A DNA stretch of 64,000 nucleotides. Origin: Pseudomonas sp. ICMP22404 (lineage in GTDB: Bacteria; Pseudomonadota; Gammaproteobacteria; Pseudomonadales; Pseudomonadaceae). The notes beneath the pieces are model-generated. The model ran no database searches and had not been told where the DNA came from. It was given only the letters and a program-made list of their open reading frames with translations. The stretch covers positions 1 to 64,000 of the forward strand of contig NZ_VCNG01000012.1 of NCBI RefSeq assembly GCF_006227205.1, given 5' to 3'. The translations under genes were made by a program, and so were the position numbers. Within the stretch, counting starts at the first letter, position 1. The number at the start of each line of letters is the position of its first letter. Of the stretch, positions 18,572-27,433 are shown one piece after another.

Positions 18572-19900
18572 TTAATGGCTCAAGCCGTACTTTTTGACTT
18601 TGTCGAAGAGCGTGGTCTTGGCCATCCCCAGTTCCAGGCTGGCCTGGGTCAGGTTGCCACCGCTGCGTTGCAGGGCGTCGACCAGCAGGTTGCGTTCGAA
18701 GGCTTCCACCGCTTCGGCGAAGGCCAGGCCCTGGCTGCCGCCGCTGGCCCCGGACTTCTTGAAGGCCGGCAGGCCGAGGGCGAAACGTTCGGCGACGTTG
18801 CGCAGCTCACGTACGTTGCCCGGCCAGTCGTGGCTCATCAAGTTCGACAGGGTCTGGTTGTCCAGCGTCGGCACCGTACGGTCGAAGCGCAGGGATGACT
18901 GCTGAAGAAAATGCTCGAACAGTTGCAGGATGTCTTCGCGCCGTTCCCGCAGCGGCGGCAGTTCCAGGGTCACCACGTTGAGGCGGTAGTACAGGTCGCT
19001 GCGAAACTGCCCGGCCCGACCCAGTTCATCCAGGTCGGACTTGGTGGCGGCGATCACCCGGCAATCCACGGCCACGCTCTGGTTCGAGCCCAGCCGTTCG
19101 AGGGTGCGCTCCTGCAGCACGCGCAACAACTTGATCTGCAAGGGCAGGGGCATGCTTTCCACTTCGTCGAGAAACAGCGTGCCGCCGTCGGCGTGCTCGA
19201 TCTTGCCGATCCGACGCTTGCCGGCACCGGTGAAGGCATTGGCCTCATGGCCGAAAATCTCGCTCTCGAACAGGTTCTCTGGCAAGCCGCCGCAGTTCAG
19301 TGCGACGAACTGTTTACCATGGCGTCGGCTGAAATCGTGCAGGCAACGGGCGACCAATTCCTTGCCGGTACCGGTTTCGCCTTCGATCAGCACGTTGGCC
19401 GAGGTATCGGCGACGTTGGCGATCAATTCCCGCAAGTGCTGCATGGCTGGCGAACGGCCGATGATCCGGCCCTCCAGGGAGTCGCGCTCGGCCAGTTGCC
19501 GGCGCAGCGAAGTGACCTCGCGGGCCAGGCTGCGCTGTTCCAGGGCGCGACGGGCAACGTCCACCAGGCGTTCGGGAGAGAAGGGTTTCTCCATGAAGTC
19601 GTAGGCGCCTTTCTGCATGGCGCCCACCGCCATGGAGATGTCGCCGTGACCGGTGATCAGCACCACCGGCAGGCTGCGGTCCCGTGCCTTGAGGCGGGTC
19701 AGCAGCTCCAGGCCATCGATGCCCGGCAGGCGGATGTCACTGATGACGATGCCGGCAAAGTCATCGCCGACCCGTGCCAGGGCTTCCTCGGCGCTGCCCA
19801 CGCCGACGCAGGGAATGTCTTCCAGGGCCAGGGCCTGCTGGCAGCCCAGCAGGACATGGGGATCGTCTTCGACGATCAGTACGCTCAGGTCGTTGTTCAT
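18572..19900 (-). CDS. aauR: Sigma-54 response regulator AauR (DctD family)
   Basis: A 442-residue protein with a receiver domain (phosphoacceptor Asp55 in VISDIRLPG), an AAA+ domain (Walker A GETGTGKE; sigma-54 loop NAFTGA, with Asn instead of the first Gly) and a Fis-type helix-turn-helix at the C-terminus. Start MNNDLSVLIVEDD (19900) is chosen; the longer upstream frame lies in aauS. AauR activates acidic amino acid uptake genes. It overlaps aauS by four bases, and its boxes lie upstream of aatJ. Confidence 0.92.
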   Translation of the reverse strand: MNNDLSVLIVEDDPHVLLGCQQALALEDIPCVGVGSAEEALARVGDDFAGIVISDIRLPGIDGLELLTRLKARDRSLPVVLITGHGDISMAVGAMQKGAYDFMEKPFSPERLVDVARRALEQRSLAREVTSLRRQLAERDSLEGRIIGRSPAMQHLRELIANVADTSANVLIEGETGTGKELVARCLHDFSRRHGKQFVALNCGGLPENLFESEIFGHEANAFTGAGKRRIGKIEHADGGTLFLDEVESMPLPLQIKLLRVLQERTLERLGSNQSVAVDCRVIAATKSDLDELGRAGQFRSDLYYRLNVVTLELPPLRERREDILQLFEHFLQQSSLRFDRTVPTLDNQTLSNLMSHDWPGNVRELRNVAERFALGLPAFKKSGASGGSQGLAFAEAVEAFERNLLVDALQRSGGNLTQASLELGMAKTTLFDKVKKYGLSH

Positions 19901-21801
19901 AGCGGCTCGGCAGATAAAGGGCTTACCAACGGTAAACTGAGGACAAAGGTGCTGCCACCGCCATCCGGGTGCTCGACATCCAGGTGCCCGCCAGCGGCAG
20001 CGGCCAGGCTCGCCGAGAGCGTCAGGCCCAGGCCCAGGCCTTGTTCGCCGGGTTTGGTGGTGAAAAAGGGCTCGAACAGATGCTTGCGTGTTTCCGGGTC
20101 GATACCGTGGCCATTGTCCCGTACCCGCAGGCGATATTTCCCATCCTGGGCCTGGCCTTCGAGCCACAGCCGTGGCTCGGGTCGGCCCTGCATGGCGTCC
20201 AGGGCATTGCCGATCAGGTTCACCAGGATCTGTTCCAGGCGCGTCTGGTCGATCTGCACCTGGACGTTATCGAAACCGGTATGCACCTGGACATGCTGGC
20301 TTTCAAGGCGAGCGGCCAGCAGTAGCTGGGCGGCCTCGACGGCCTTGCCGAGGCTGGCGCGGCCCTTGTCATCCCCGCGCCGGGCGAAGGAACGCAGGCT
20401 GGCGGTGATCCGCCCCATGCGATCGATCAGTTCGTTGATGGTCTTGAGGTTGGCGCTGGCCGTATCCAGCTGGCCGCGTTCCAGGAAGCGCACGGTGTTA
20501 CCGGACAAGGTGCGCAGCGCGGCCAACGGCTGGTTGAGCTCGTGGGCGATGCTGGTGGACATCTGGCCGATGGCTGCCAGTTTGCCGGCCTGTACCAGTT
20601 CGTCCTGGGCCCGGCGCAACGTTTCTTCGGCCTGCCGGCGTTCGCGGATCTGGCTCTTGAGCCGATCGTTGCTGGCTCGCAGGTCGGTGGTGCGTTCGGT
20701 AATCCGACGTTCGAGCTGGCTGTTGGCTTCCTGCAAGGCTTCGCGGGCGGCGAGGCGGGTCGCGATGACCTTGCGCCGTTCGTTCCAGGCGATCAGCAGG
20801 AACGCCACCAGGGCGAAGGCCACGGCCACCAGGATGCCCTGGTTGATCGATTGGCGTCGCAGGTCTTCAAGGGGCGTCAGCAGGGTGAAATTCCACGGCG
20901 TGTCGTTCAGGGGCCGGGTCTGCGAGAGGTAACTGATGGCCTGTTTTTCGGCGGCCACTTCGGTGTTGGCCGGGAACGTCAGTTTCTCCATGCCTTCGGT
21001 CAGCCGTTCTCGGGCCAGGGGGATCAGTTCGTTCAGCGGGAACCAGTAATACTGCAGGCTGCGGGCCAGGCGTTCCTTGGTGTCATCACTCAGCGGACGT
21101 ACGGACTTGAGGCGGCGTGCCGGGTCGCTGGAGAGAATGATGATGCCGTTCTCGTCGCTGACGAACGCTTCCAGTCGCGCCCGTTGCCAGCGTTCCTCCA
21201 TGGCTTCGAGCCGGACCTTGACCACGGCCACGCCGATGATCTTGCCCTGTTGTTCCAGACCATGGGCCAGGTAATAGCCGGGTTCGCCGTTGGTGCTGCC
21301 GATGCCGTAGAAGCGTCCCGGCTGGCCGCGAACGGCGTTCTGGAAATAGGCGCGGAAGGACAGGTCTTCGCCCAGGTAACTGTCGACGTCGCGCCAGTTG
21401 CTGGTGGCCATGACCCGGCCTGTGGTGTCCATCACGTAGATGGCCCGGCTGCGGCTGCGGCGGTTCAGGCCTTCGAGGTATTCGTTGACGGTCTTGCGAT
21501 GTTCCGGTGTCGGGTCGTCGAGCAGTTGCGAGACGCTGGACTCAAGCTCCAGCAGGCTGGGCAGGTAGGTGTACTTGCTGATCTCGCTCTCGACCGCGCG
21601 GGCGTGCAATTCCAGCTGGCGCTCGCCATTCTCGGCGAGACCGCGAATGCCGTAGTGCTCGCTGATCCAGAAACCAAGGTAACCCAGGCCGATCATCAGG
21701 GCGATGATCAACGGCGGCAGGAACAAATGGCGGATCAGGCGGGGTTTCACGGCAAGTGATGGCGGCGTCGCGCGATAGAGGGTGGGGTCGCATTTCATCA
21801 C
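19897..21801 (-). CDS. aauS: Sensor histidine kinase AauS (DctB family)
   Basis: A 634-residue kinase with an N-terminal membrane helix (about 26-48), a periplasmic double-Cache-type sensor domain, a second helix near 325-345, a coiled coil (about 350-405), a dimerisation/phosphoacceptor motif STSIAHELNQPLAAL and an ATPase domain (NLIGNALDA, DNGHGI, GLGLGL). It is expected to sense glutamate/aspartate and phosphorylate AauR, with which it overlaps. It follows the aatJQMP transporter genes after a REPIN. Confidence 0.92.
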   Translation of the reverse strand: MMKCDPTLYRATPPSLAVKPRLIRHLFLPPLIIALMIGLGYLGFWISEHYGIRGLAENGERQLELHARAVESEISKYTYLPSLLELESSVSQLLDDPTPEHRKTVNEYLEGLNRRSRSRAIYVMDTTGRVMATSNWRDVDSYLGEDLSFRAYFQNAVRGQPGRFYGIGSTNGEPGYYLAHGLEQQGKIIGVAVVKVRLEAMEERWQRARLEAFVSDENGIIILSSDPARRLKSVRPLSDDTKERLARSLQYYWFPLNELIPLARERLTEGMEKLTFPANTEVAAEKQAISYLSQTRPLNDTPWNFTLLTPLEDLRRQSINQGILVAVAFALVAFLLIAWNERRKVIATRLAAREALQEANSQLERRITERTTDLRASNDRLKSQIRERRQAEETLRRAQDELVQAGKLAAIGQMSTSIAHELNQPLAALRTLSGNTVRFLERGQLDTASANLKTINELIDRMGRITASLRSFARRGDDKGRASLGKAVEAAQLLLAARLESQHVQVHTGFDNVQVQIDQTRLEQILVNLIGNALDAMQGRPEPRLWLEGQAQDGKYRLRVRDNGHGIDPETRKHLFEPFFTTKPGEQGLGLGLTLSASLAAAAGGHLDVEHPDGGGSTFVLSLPLVSPLSAEPL

Positions 21802-21852
21802 AGAAGCCTTGGGTCAACCACAACACAAATCCACAAAGCAGCTCCGATCCCT

Positions 21853-21942
21853 TGTGGGAGCGAGCCTGCTCGCGATGAGGACAGTACAGTCGACATGGAT
21901 GCTGACTGTTGGTCCGCTTTCGCGAGCGGGCTCGCTCCCACA
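21853..21942. repeat. REPIN inside the aat-aau cluster
   Basis: TGTGGGAGCGAGCCTGCTCG from 21853 faces an inverted copy ending at 21942 (CGAGCGGGCTCGCTCCCACA). It lies between aatP and aauS, which are transcribed in the same direction, so it may lower read-through from the transporter genes into the regulator genes. Confidence 0.85.
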
Positions 21943-21960
21943 TGGGAACGGGTTGAGCTG

Positions 21961-22695
21961 TCAGTGCTGCAGGATTTTCTCAAGGAAGTGCTGCGCACGT
22001 TCGGAGCGGGCGCTGATGTCGCCGAAGAACTCCTCCTTCGGGCAGTCTTCGATGATCTGGCCCTGGTCCATGAAGATCACCCGGTTCGCCACCTTGCGGG
22101 CGAAGCCCATTTCGTGGGTCACGCACATCATGGTCATGCCTTCGTGGGCCAGTTGCACCATCACGTCGAGCACTTCATTGACCATTTCCGGGTCGAGGGC
22201 CGAAGTCGGTTCGTCGAACAGCATCACCACCGGGTCCATCGCCAAGGCGCGGGCAATCGCCACGCGTTGTTGCTGGCCGCCAGAGAGCTGGCCCGGATGC
22301 TTGTGGGCGTGGGCCGAGAGCCCGACCCGATCAAGCAACTGCAGGCCTTTCTTGGTGGCTTCTTCCTTGCTGCGGCCCAGCACCTTGATCTGCGCGATGG
22401 TCAGGTTCTCGGTGATGGTCAGGTGCGGGAACAGTTCGAAGTGCTGGAACACCATGCCCACCCGCGAACGCAGTTTCGGCAGGTTGGTCTTCGGGTCGGC
22501 GATGGACGTGCCGTCGACCACGATGTCGCCTTTCTGGAACGGCTCCAGGGCGTTCACGCACTTGATCAGGGTGGACTTGCCCGAACCCGACGGACCGCAC
22601 ACCACCACCACTTCACCTTTGCTGACCTCGGTGCTGCAATTGGTCAGTACCTGGAAGTCCCCATACCACTTGTTGATGTTCTTGATAGAGATCAT
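21961..22695 (-). CDS. aatP: Acidic amino acid ABC transporter ATPase AatP
   Basis: A 244-residue polar amino acid ABC ATPase with Walker A GPSGSGKST, signature LSGGQQQRVAIARAL, Walker B VMLFDEPTSALDP and the H-loop THEMGFA. It powers glutamate/aspartate import with AatQ, AatM and AatJ. Its start overlaps the aatM stop. Confidence 0.95.
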   Translation of the reverse strand: MISIKNINKWYGDFQVLTNCSTEVSKGEVVVVCGPSGSGKSTLIKCVNALEPFQKGDIVVDGTSIADPKTNLPKLRSRVGMVFQHFELFPHLTITENLTIAQIKVLGRSKEEATKKGLQLLDRVGLSAHAHKHPGQLSGGQQQRVAIARALAMDPVVMLFDEPTSALDPEMVNEVLDVMVQLAHEGMTMMCVTHEMGFARKVANRVIFMDQGQIIEDCPKEEFFGDISARSERAQHFLEKILQH

Positions 22696-23363
22696 ACGGC
22701 GAACCTTTTTTGCAGACGCTTGACCAGCAGCGAGGCGGCAAAGCTGATTGTGAAGTACACGAGACCTGCGACGATCAGGAACTCATTGGAGCGGCCGATG
22801 ATGTCGCCATTGGCTCGCGAAGCATTGAGGAAATCCACCAGGCCGACGGTGTAGACCAGCGAGGTGTCCTGAAACAGGATGATGCTTTGTTGCAGCAGCA
22901 GCGGGGTCATCTTGCGAAACGCCTGGGGCAGGATGATCAGGCGCATGGTCTGGCCATAATTCATGCCCAGCGCCTGGGCGGCGCCCATCTGGCCCTTGGG
23001 GATCGACTGCACGCCGGCCCGCACGATTTCGCAGAAGTACGCGGCTTCGAACATCATGAACGCCACGACGCAGGAGCCAAACGCGCCGATTGGCGTGTCT
23101 TCGCCGGTGATCCAGCGCAGCACGAACGGCACCGCCAGGTAGAACCAGGTGATCACCAGCAGCAGCGGGATCGAGCGGAAGTAGTTGACGTAGGCGCCGG
23201 CGATATTGGACAGCAACTTGTTATGGGACAGGCGCATCAGCGCCAGGATCGTACCCAGAACGATGCCGCCGACCACGCCCAGGACCATCAGCTTGAGGGT
23301 CATCACCATGCCGTTCCACAGGCCGGGAATGGCCGGAACGACACCACTGAAATCGAATTCCAT
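22692..23363 (-). CDS. aatM: Acidic amino acid ABC permease AatM
   Basis: A 223-residue HisM-type permease with about five membrane helices and the EAA loop (GAAQALGMNYGQTMRLIILPQA) that docks on the ATPase. Its start shares a base with the aatQ stop and its end overlaps aatP, indicating tight coupling. Confidence 0.94.
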   Translation of the reverse strand: MEFDFSGVVPAIPGLWNGMVMTLKLMVLGVVGGIVLGTILALMRLSHNKLLSNIAGAYVNYFRSIPLLLVITWFYLAVPFVLRWITGEDTPIGAFGSCVVAFMMFEAAYFCEIVRAGVQSIPKGQMGAAQALGMNYGQTMRLIILPQAFRKMTPLLLQQSIILFQDTSLVYTVGLVDFLNASRANGDIIGRSNEFLIVAGLVYFTISFAASLLVKRLQKRFAV

Positions 23364-24109
23364 TATTTACCCCCCACGGAGATGAGGCCGGGCACCGCGA
23401 CTTTCTTCTCGACCATGCGCATGAGCAGCATCAGGCTCATGTTCAGGGTGAAATAGATCAAGGTCGCCAGGGTGAAGGCTTCGAACAGGTTGGCGGAGAA
23501 CTCGGCGGTCTGCTTGGTCTGCGCGAGCAGTTCCATCAGGCCGATCAGCGAGGCCACGGAGGAGTTCTTGAAGACGTTGAGGAATTCCGAGGTGAGCGGC
23601 GGAATGATGATCCGGTAGGCCTGGGGCAGCAGCACGTTCCAGTAGATCTGCGGCAGCTTGAAGCCCATGGCCCGGGCAGCGGATTCCTGGCCGCGTGGCA
23701 GCGCCTGGATACCGGTGCGCACTTGTTCGCAGACCCGGGCGGCAGTGAACAGGCCCAGGCACACGACGACGCTCAGGTAGGCCGAAGTCGTCGGGTTCAG
23801 GTCCTGCTTGTACCATTCCTGCAGGTTTTCCGGCAGCAGGTCGGGTACCAGGAAGTACCAGATGAACAGCTGCACCAACAACGGCACGTTACGGAAAAGC
23901 TCCACGTAGCAGGTGGCGATACCCGACACCAGCCGGTTCGGCACGGTGCGCATCACACCCAGGACCGAGCCCAGCAGCAGGGCAATGATCCAGGCCACGA
24001 CGGCGATGGCGATGGTCCAGCCCAGGCCGGCGATGTACCAGTCGAGATAAGTCTCGCTGCCCACGCCGGTGGACTTGAAGAACACGCCCCAGTCCCAGTT
24101 GTAATTCAT
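23363..24109 (-). CDS. aatQ: Acidic amino acid ABC permease AatQ
   Basis: A 248-residue HisM-type permease, the partner of AatM. The EAA loop appears as SAARAMGFKLPQIYWNVLLPQA. Membrane helices span about 28-50, 70-90, 112-130 and 210-235. It begins 192 bp after aatJ, a gap holding a stem-loop. Confidence 0.94.
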   Translation of the reverse strand: MNYNWDWGVFFKSTGVGSETYLDWYIAGLGWTIAIAVVAWIIALLLGSVLGVMRTVPNRLVSGIATCYVELFRNVPLLVQLFIWYFLVPDLLPENLQEWYKQDLNPTTSAYLSVVVCLGLFTAARVCEQVRTGIQALPRGQESAARAMGFKLPQIYWNVLLPQAYRIIIPPLTSEFLNVFKNSSVASLIGLMELLAQTKQTAEFSANLFEAFTLATLIYFTLNMSLMLLMRMVEKKVAVPGLISVGGK

Positions 24110-24255
24110 TAGGGTCTCCCCTCAGATCGTTCGATGTACAGATGCCCGCCTGGGGAAGCTCCGTTCCCGCCCGACCTTGAAGGCCAGGCACACGCGTCCG
24201 GCTCGACAGCCACCGGTTCGAGTGTTTCCTTATTGTCAGCTGGGAGTGACCATCC

Positions 24256-24280
24256 CCTGAAAGGGCCGGGCCCCTTCAGG
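24256..24280 (-). terminator. Stem-loop between aatJ and aatQ (partial terminator or stabiliser)
   Basis: CCTGAAAGGG (24256-24265) and CCCCTTCAGG (24271-24280) form a 10-bp stem with one mismatch and no long T-run. Such hairpins after a binding-protein gene often raise its expression relative to the permease genes (general knowledge). Confidence 0.55.
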
Positions 24281-24301
24281 AGATAAGGTTAGTCAGAAAA
24301 A

Positions 24302-25216
24302 TCAGGACTTCTTGTCGTCAGCCGCCTTGTCGGTCGGATTGGCGATCAGTGCCTTGAGCTCGTCGCTCATCGGGAAGTTCAGGTTCAGGTTTTTCGGTGG
24401 GATCGGCTGGGTGAACCACTTGTCGTAGATCTTGTTGATCTCGCCCGACGCGAAGGTGGCCTTGATGGCGTCATCCACAGCCTTTTTGAACGGCTCGTCG
24501 CCTTTGCGCATCATGCAGCCGTAGATTTCGTAGGACTGTGGCGTACCGGTGACGGCCCAGTCATCGGCTTTCTTGGCCTTGGCCGCTTCGCCGGCCAGCA
24601 GGGCGTCGTCCATCATGAACGCGACGGCACGACCCGATTCCAGCATCTGGAAGGATTCGCCGTGGTCCTTGGCGGAGATGACGTTCATGCCCATCTGCTT
24701 GTCGGCATTCATGGCCTTGAGCAGTCGCTCGGAGGTGGTGCCGGCGGTGGTCACGACGTTCTTGCCTTTCAGGTCGTCGAAATCCTTGTACTTGGAATCT
24801 TTCTTGGAGAGCAGGCGGGTGCCGATCTCGAAGATGCCGACGGAGAAGTCAACCTGCTGCTGACGCTCGACGTTGTTGGTGGTGGAGCCGCATTCCAGGT
24901 CCACGGTGCCGTTCTGTACCAGTGGGATACGGGTTTGCGAAGTGACCAGGTTGTACTTGACCTGCAGATTCGGCAGGTCCAGGTCTTTTTTCAGGGCTTC
25001 GACGACTTTCAGCTGGATGTCGTGGGAGTAGCCGACCGGCTTGCCGGAAGCGTCCGCGATGTAGGAGAACGGAATGGAGGCGTCGCGATGCCCGAGCGTG
25101 ATGACGCCGGACTCTTTGATCTTTTTCAGCGTGCCGGTCAGTTCGGCAGCGAAAGCTGGGGTGCTGATCAGAGCGACAGCAACGGCTGCGCCCAGGAGAT
25201 GGGGAACGATACGCAT
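24302..25216 (-). CDS. aatJ: Glutamate/aspartate-binding protein AatJ
   Basis: A 304-residue periplasmic binding protein with a signal peptide of about 23 residues (ISTPAFA). The mature part contains the family-3 solute-binding signature (GVITLGHRDASIPFSY). GAGGAAACATCG precedes ATG 25216. It delivers glutamate/aspartate to AatQM-P. It is the first gene of aatJQMP and is preceded by a sigma-54 promoter and two AauR boxes. Confidence 0.94.
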   Translation of the reverse strand: MRIVPHLLGAAVAVALISTPAFAAELTGTLKKIKESGVITLGHRDASIPFSYIADASGKPVGYSHDIQLKVVEALKKDLDLPNLQVKYNLVTSQTRIPLVQNGTVDLECGSTTNNVERQQQVDFSVGIFEIGTRLLSKKDSKYKDFDDLKGKNVVTTAGTTSERLLKAMNADKQMGMNVISAKDHGESFQMLESGRAVAFMMDDALLAGEAAKAKKADDWAVTGTPQSYEIYGCMMRKGDEPFKKAVDDAIKATFASGEINKIYDKWFTQPIPPKNLNLNFPMSDELKALIANPTDKAADDKKS

Positions 25217-25329
25217 CGATGTTTCCTCGACATTGTTTTTTTTATTTCAGCCGGTTCGGCCCTGAGTACTTCGAATGTCCAGTTGCTCCTGGTGTGTTGG
25301 CGTCCAGGCATTCGTCTCCAGGAGTGTAG

Positions 25330-25345
25330 AGCATGACCCGTGCCA
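25330..25345 (-). promoter_or_regulatory. Predicted sigma-54 promoter of aatJ
   Basis: The minus strand reads TGGCACGGGTCATGCT: a perfect -24 TGGCAC and a -12 ATGCT, with the invariant GG and GC 12 bases apart. The transcription start would be near 25318, about 100 bp before the aatJ ATG. Confidence 0.8.
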
Positions 25346-25421
25346 GACCAGGGAGTCGTGGTTAACCTGTTGTTTTGTATAGGTATTAAAGTTTTTCTTC
25401 AGGTTTTTTGTGAACAGGTCA

Positions 25422-25435
25422 TCCGGTTAGCCGAA
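25422..25435 (-). promoter_or_regulatory. AauR box (promoter-proximal)
   Basis: TCCGGTTAGCCGAA matches the AauR operator TTCGGN4CCGAA (recalled from P. putida work) with one mismatch. It lies about 85 bp upstream of the -24 element's position on the minus strand. Confidence 0.7.
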
Positions 25436-25452
25436 CCGACTGCCGGGTCGCG

Positions 25453-25466
25453 TTCGGAAAACCGAA
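25453..25466 (-). promoter_or_regulatory. AauR box (distal, perfect)
   Basis: TTCGGAAAACCGAA is a perfect TTCGGN4CCGAA palindrome. It starts 31 bp from the proximal box, about three helical turns, so both boxes face the same side of the DNA. Confidence 0.82.
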
Positions 25467-25478
25467 TGCCTGAGTCCC

Positions 25479-25570
25479 CTGTGGGAGCGAGCCTGCTCGC
25501 GATAGCTGTGTGTCTGAATCAATAGAGGTTGGATGTGCCGTCGCTATCGCGAGCAGGCTCGCTCCCACAG
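25479..25570. repeat. REPIN upstream of the AauR boxes
   Basis: CTGTGGGAGCGAGCCTGCTC from 25479 pairs with the inverted copy ending at 25570. It separates the AauR enhancer (13 bp away) from the glpD terminator. Confidence 0.85.
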
Positions 25571-25595
25571 GGCCGGTGGCGAGATTTCAGACAGC

Positions 25596-25628
25596 AAAAA
25601 GCCCCTGAATCGGAGGACTCAGGGGCTT
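25596..25628 (-). terminator. glpD terminator
   Basis: On the minus strand AAGCCCCTGA and TCAGGGGCTT (outer arms 25599-25608 and 25619-25628) form a 10-bp stem followed by TTTTT. It ends the glpD transcript 20 bp past the stop codon. Confidence 0.85.
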
Positions 25629-25647
25629 CGGTCGAGCAGGCTATCGA

Positions 25648-27186
25648 TCAGGCCGCTTCGATCTTGCGGCGGTTGTGGGCGACTTTATCCAGGTATTGCT
25701 GCAGCTTTTCCTGTTCGGCCGGGGTGGTGAACAAGCCCAATTTGCTGCGGCGCCACAGAATGTCCCGGGCATCGACGGCCCATTCGTCGCTGCACAGGTA
25801 GTCGACCTCCCGGGTATAGAGGTCGGCACCGATCAACTCGCCCAGGTCGCTCAGGTTATGCACGCCTTCGAGCATGCGCCAGGTACGGCTGCCGTAGGTG
25901 GTGGCCCAACGGCGCGCGAGGGCGGTCGGTACCCAGTCGAACTTATCGCGGATCACCGAGCAGAGCGCTTGCGGGGTGGTCATGTTCTCGCCGCCGGGCA
26001 ACGGGGCGTTGGCGGTCCAGCTCGGTTGCATCTGGGTGAAATAGGGGGCCAACTGCGTCATGGCCGATTCGGCCAGCTTGCGGTAGGTGGTCAGCTTGCC
26101 GCCGAATACCGACAGCAAGGGCGCCTCTTGACCGCCACCGGAAAGCGCCAGGGTGTAGTCCCGGGTCACGGCCGACGGGTTGTCGGACTCGTCGTTGCAC
26201 AGCGGACGTACACCGGAATAACTGTGCAGGATGTCGTCACGGCTGATCTGCTTCTTGAAGTGGGCGTTGACCACATTCAACAGATAATCGGTTTCGCCGT
26301 CGGTAATCGCCATTTTAGCCGGATCACCGGTGTATTCGCGGTCGGTCGTGCCGATCAGGGTGAACTGGTTCAGGTAAGGAATGGTGAACACGATGCGCTG
26401 GTCTTCGTTCTGAAGGATATGCGCGTGTTCGCCTTCATAGAGTTTCGGCACGATCACATGGCTGCCCTGGATCAGACGAATACCGTAGGGGGATTCCATC
26501 TTCAGGTCATCGCGAATGAACTTGGCGACCCACGGGCCGGCTGCGTTCACCAGCGCCTTGGCACGGATTGAAAACAGGCTGCCGTCGGCGCGTTCCAGAT
26601 GCAAATGCCACAGTCCATTGCTGCGGCGAGCGTTCACGCAACGGGTCCGGGTGTGGATGTGCGCGCCTTTTTCTCTCGCCGCCATGGCATTGAGCACCAC
26701 CAACCGTGCATCGTCGACCCAGCAATCGGAATATTCGAAGCCCTTGGTGATTTCGCTTTTCAGCGCGCTGTCGGCACTGAATTTCAAACTTTTGGAGCCG
26801 GCGAGTTGTTCACGCTTGCCCAGGTGATCGTAGAGGAACAGACCGGCACGGATCATCCAGGCCGGACGCAGGTGCGGGCGGTGGGGCAGTACGAAGCGCA
26901 TCTGCTTGACGATGTGCGGGGCCTTGGCCAACAGCACCTCGCGCTCGGCCAACGCTTCACGCACCAAGCGGAATTCGTAATGTTCGAGGTAGCGCAGCCC
27001 GCCGTGGATCAGCTTGCTGCTGGCCGAGGAGGTATGGCTGGCCAGGTCATCCTTTTCGCAAAGGAACACCGAAAGACCGCGACCGGCAGCGTCCGCGGCA
27101 ATCCCCACGCCATTGATGCCGCCGCCAATGACGGCAATGTCGTAGATTTCGGCGATAGGGGGCGTAGGCAATGTGGAGGTGGGCAT
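25648..27186 (-). CDS. glpD: Aerobic glycerol-3-phosphate dehydrogenase GlpD
   Basis: A 512-residue FAD enzyme of the inner membrane face that oxidises glycerol-3-phosphate to dihydroxyacetone phosphate and reduces quinone. The FAD-binding motif IYDIAVIGGGINGVGIAADA is near residue 20, followed by KLIHGGLRYLE. Start MPTSTLPT (27186) has GAGG nine bases upstream; the frame extending to 27210 has no ribosome site. Two GlpR operators lie directly upstream. Confidence 0.96.
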   Translation of the reverse strand: MPTSTLPTPPIAEIYDIAVIGGGINGVGIAADAAGRGLSVFLCEKDDLASHTSSASSKLIHGGLRYLEHYEFRLVREALAEREVLLAKAPHIVKQMRFVLPHRPHLRPAWMIRAGLFLYDHLGKREQLAGSKSLKFSADSALKSEITKGFEYSDCWVDDARLVVLNAMAAREKGAHIHTRTRCVNARRSNGLWHLHLERADGSLFSIRAKALVNAAGPWVAKFIRDDLKMESPYGIRLIQGSHVIVPKLYEGEHAHILQNEDQRIVFTIPYLNQFTLIGTTDREYTGDPAKMAITDGETDYLLNVVNAHFKKQISRDDILHSYSGVRPLCNDESDNPSAVTRDYTLALSGGGQEAPLLSVFGGKLTTYRKLAESAMTQLAPYFTQMQPSWTANAPLPGGENMTTPQALCSVIRDKFDWVPTALARRWATTYGSRTWRMLEGVHNLSDLGELIGADLYTREVDYLCSDEWAVDARDILWRRSKLGLFTTPAEQEKLQQYLDKVAHNRRKIEAA

Positions 27187-27210
27187 CGGCTGGCCTCGGG
27201 TTTCTTTCAT

Positions 27211-27250
27211 GACATTTGAATTCGAACATAAATGTTCATTTGCGAAAATA
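27211..27250 (-). promoter_or_regulatory. Tandem GlpR operators upstream of glpD
   Basis: Two 20-bp sites abut. 27231-27250 (AATGTTCATTTGCGAAAATA) matches the E. coli GlpR consensus WATGTTCGWTAWCGAACATW at about 16 of 20 positions; 27211-27230 matches in its right half (TTCGAACATA). They lie 25-64 bp from the glpD start, where they would block transcription. Confidence 0.65.
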
Positions 27251-27314
27251 CTAGCCCATTAATACAGCAGCGGCTAGTCGATCCCGATTGAAAAAACTCA
27301 TCGAAAGACGTCAA

Positions 27315-27334
27315 AAAGAAAATTTTCGAACATA
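27315..27334 (-). promoter_or_regulatory. Third GlpR half operator
   Basis: TTTTCGAACATA (27323-27334) matches one operator half well; the other half is poor. It is the third CGAACATA copy within 125 bp of the glpD start. Confidence 0.45.
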
Positions 27335-27337
27335 AAA

Positions 27338-27400
27338 AAGATCGCAGGCTTCGCCAGCTCCTACAGGTATGGTGTAGGAGCTGGCGAAGCCTGCGATCTC
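27338..27400. repeat. Perfect long inverted repeat of the GGAGCTGGCGAAGCC class
   Basis: A 27-bp arm (27339-27365) and its exact inverse (27373-27399) are separated by only 7 bp. The core GTAGGAGCTGGCGAAGCCTG is a Pseudomonas extragenic palindrome family unlike the GTGGGAGC REPs. It lies between the glpR stop and the glpD promoter and may terminate glpR transcription. Confidence 0.85.
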
Positions 27401-27433
27401 TTGAAGCTGAAAAGTAGCAGCTTGAAGCTGCCG

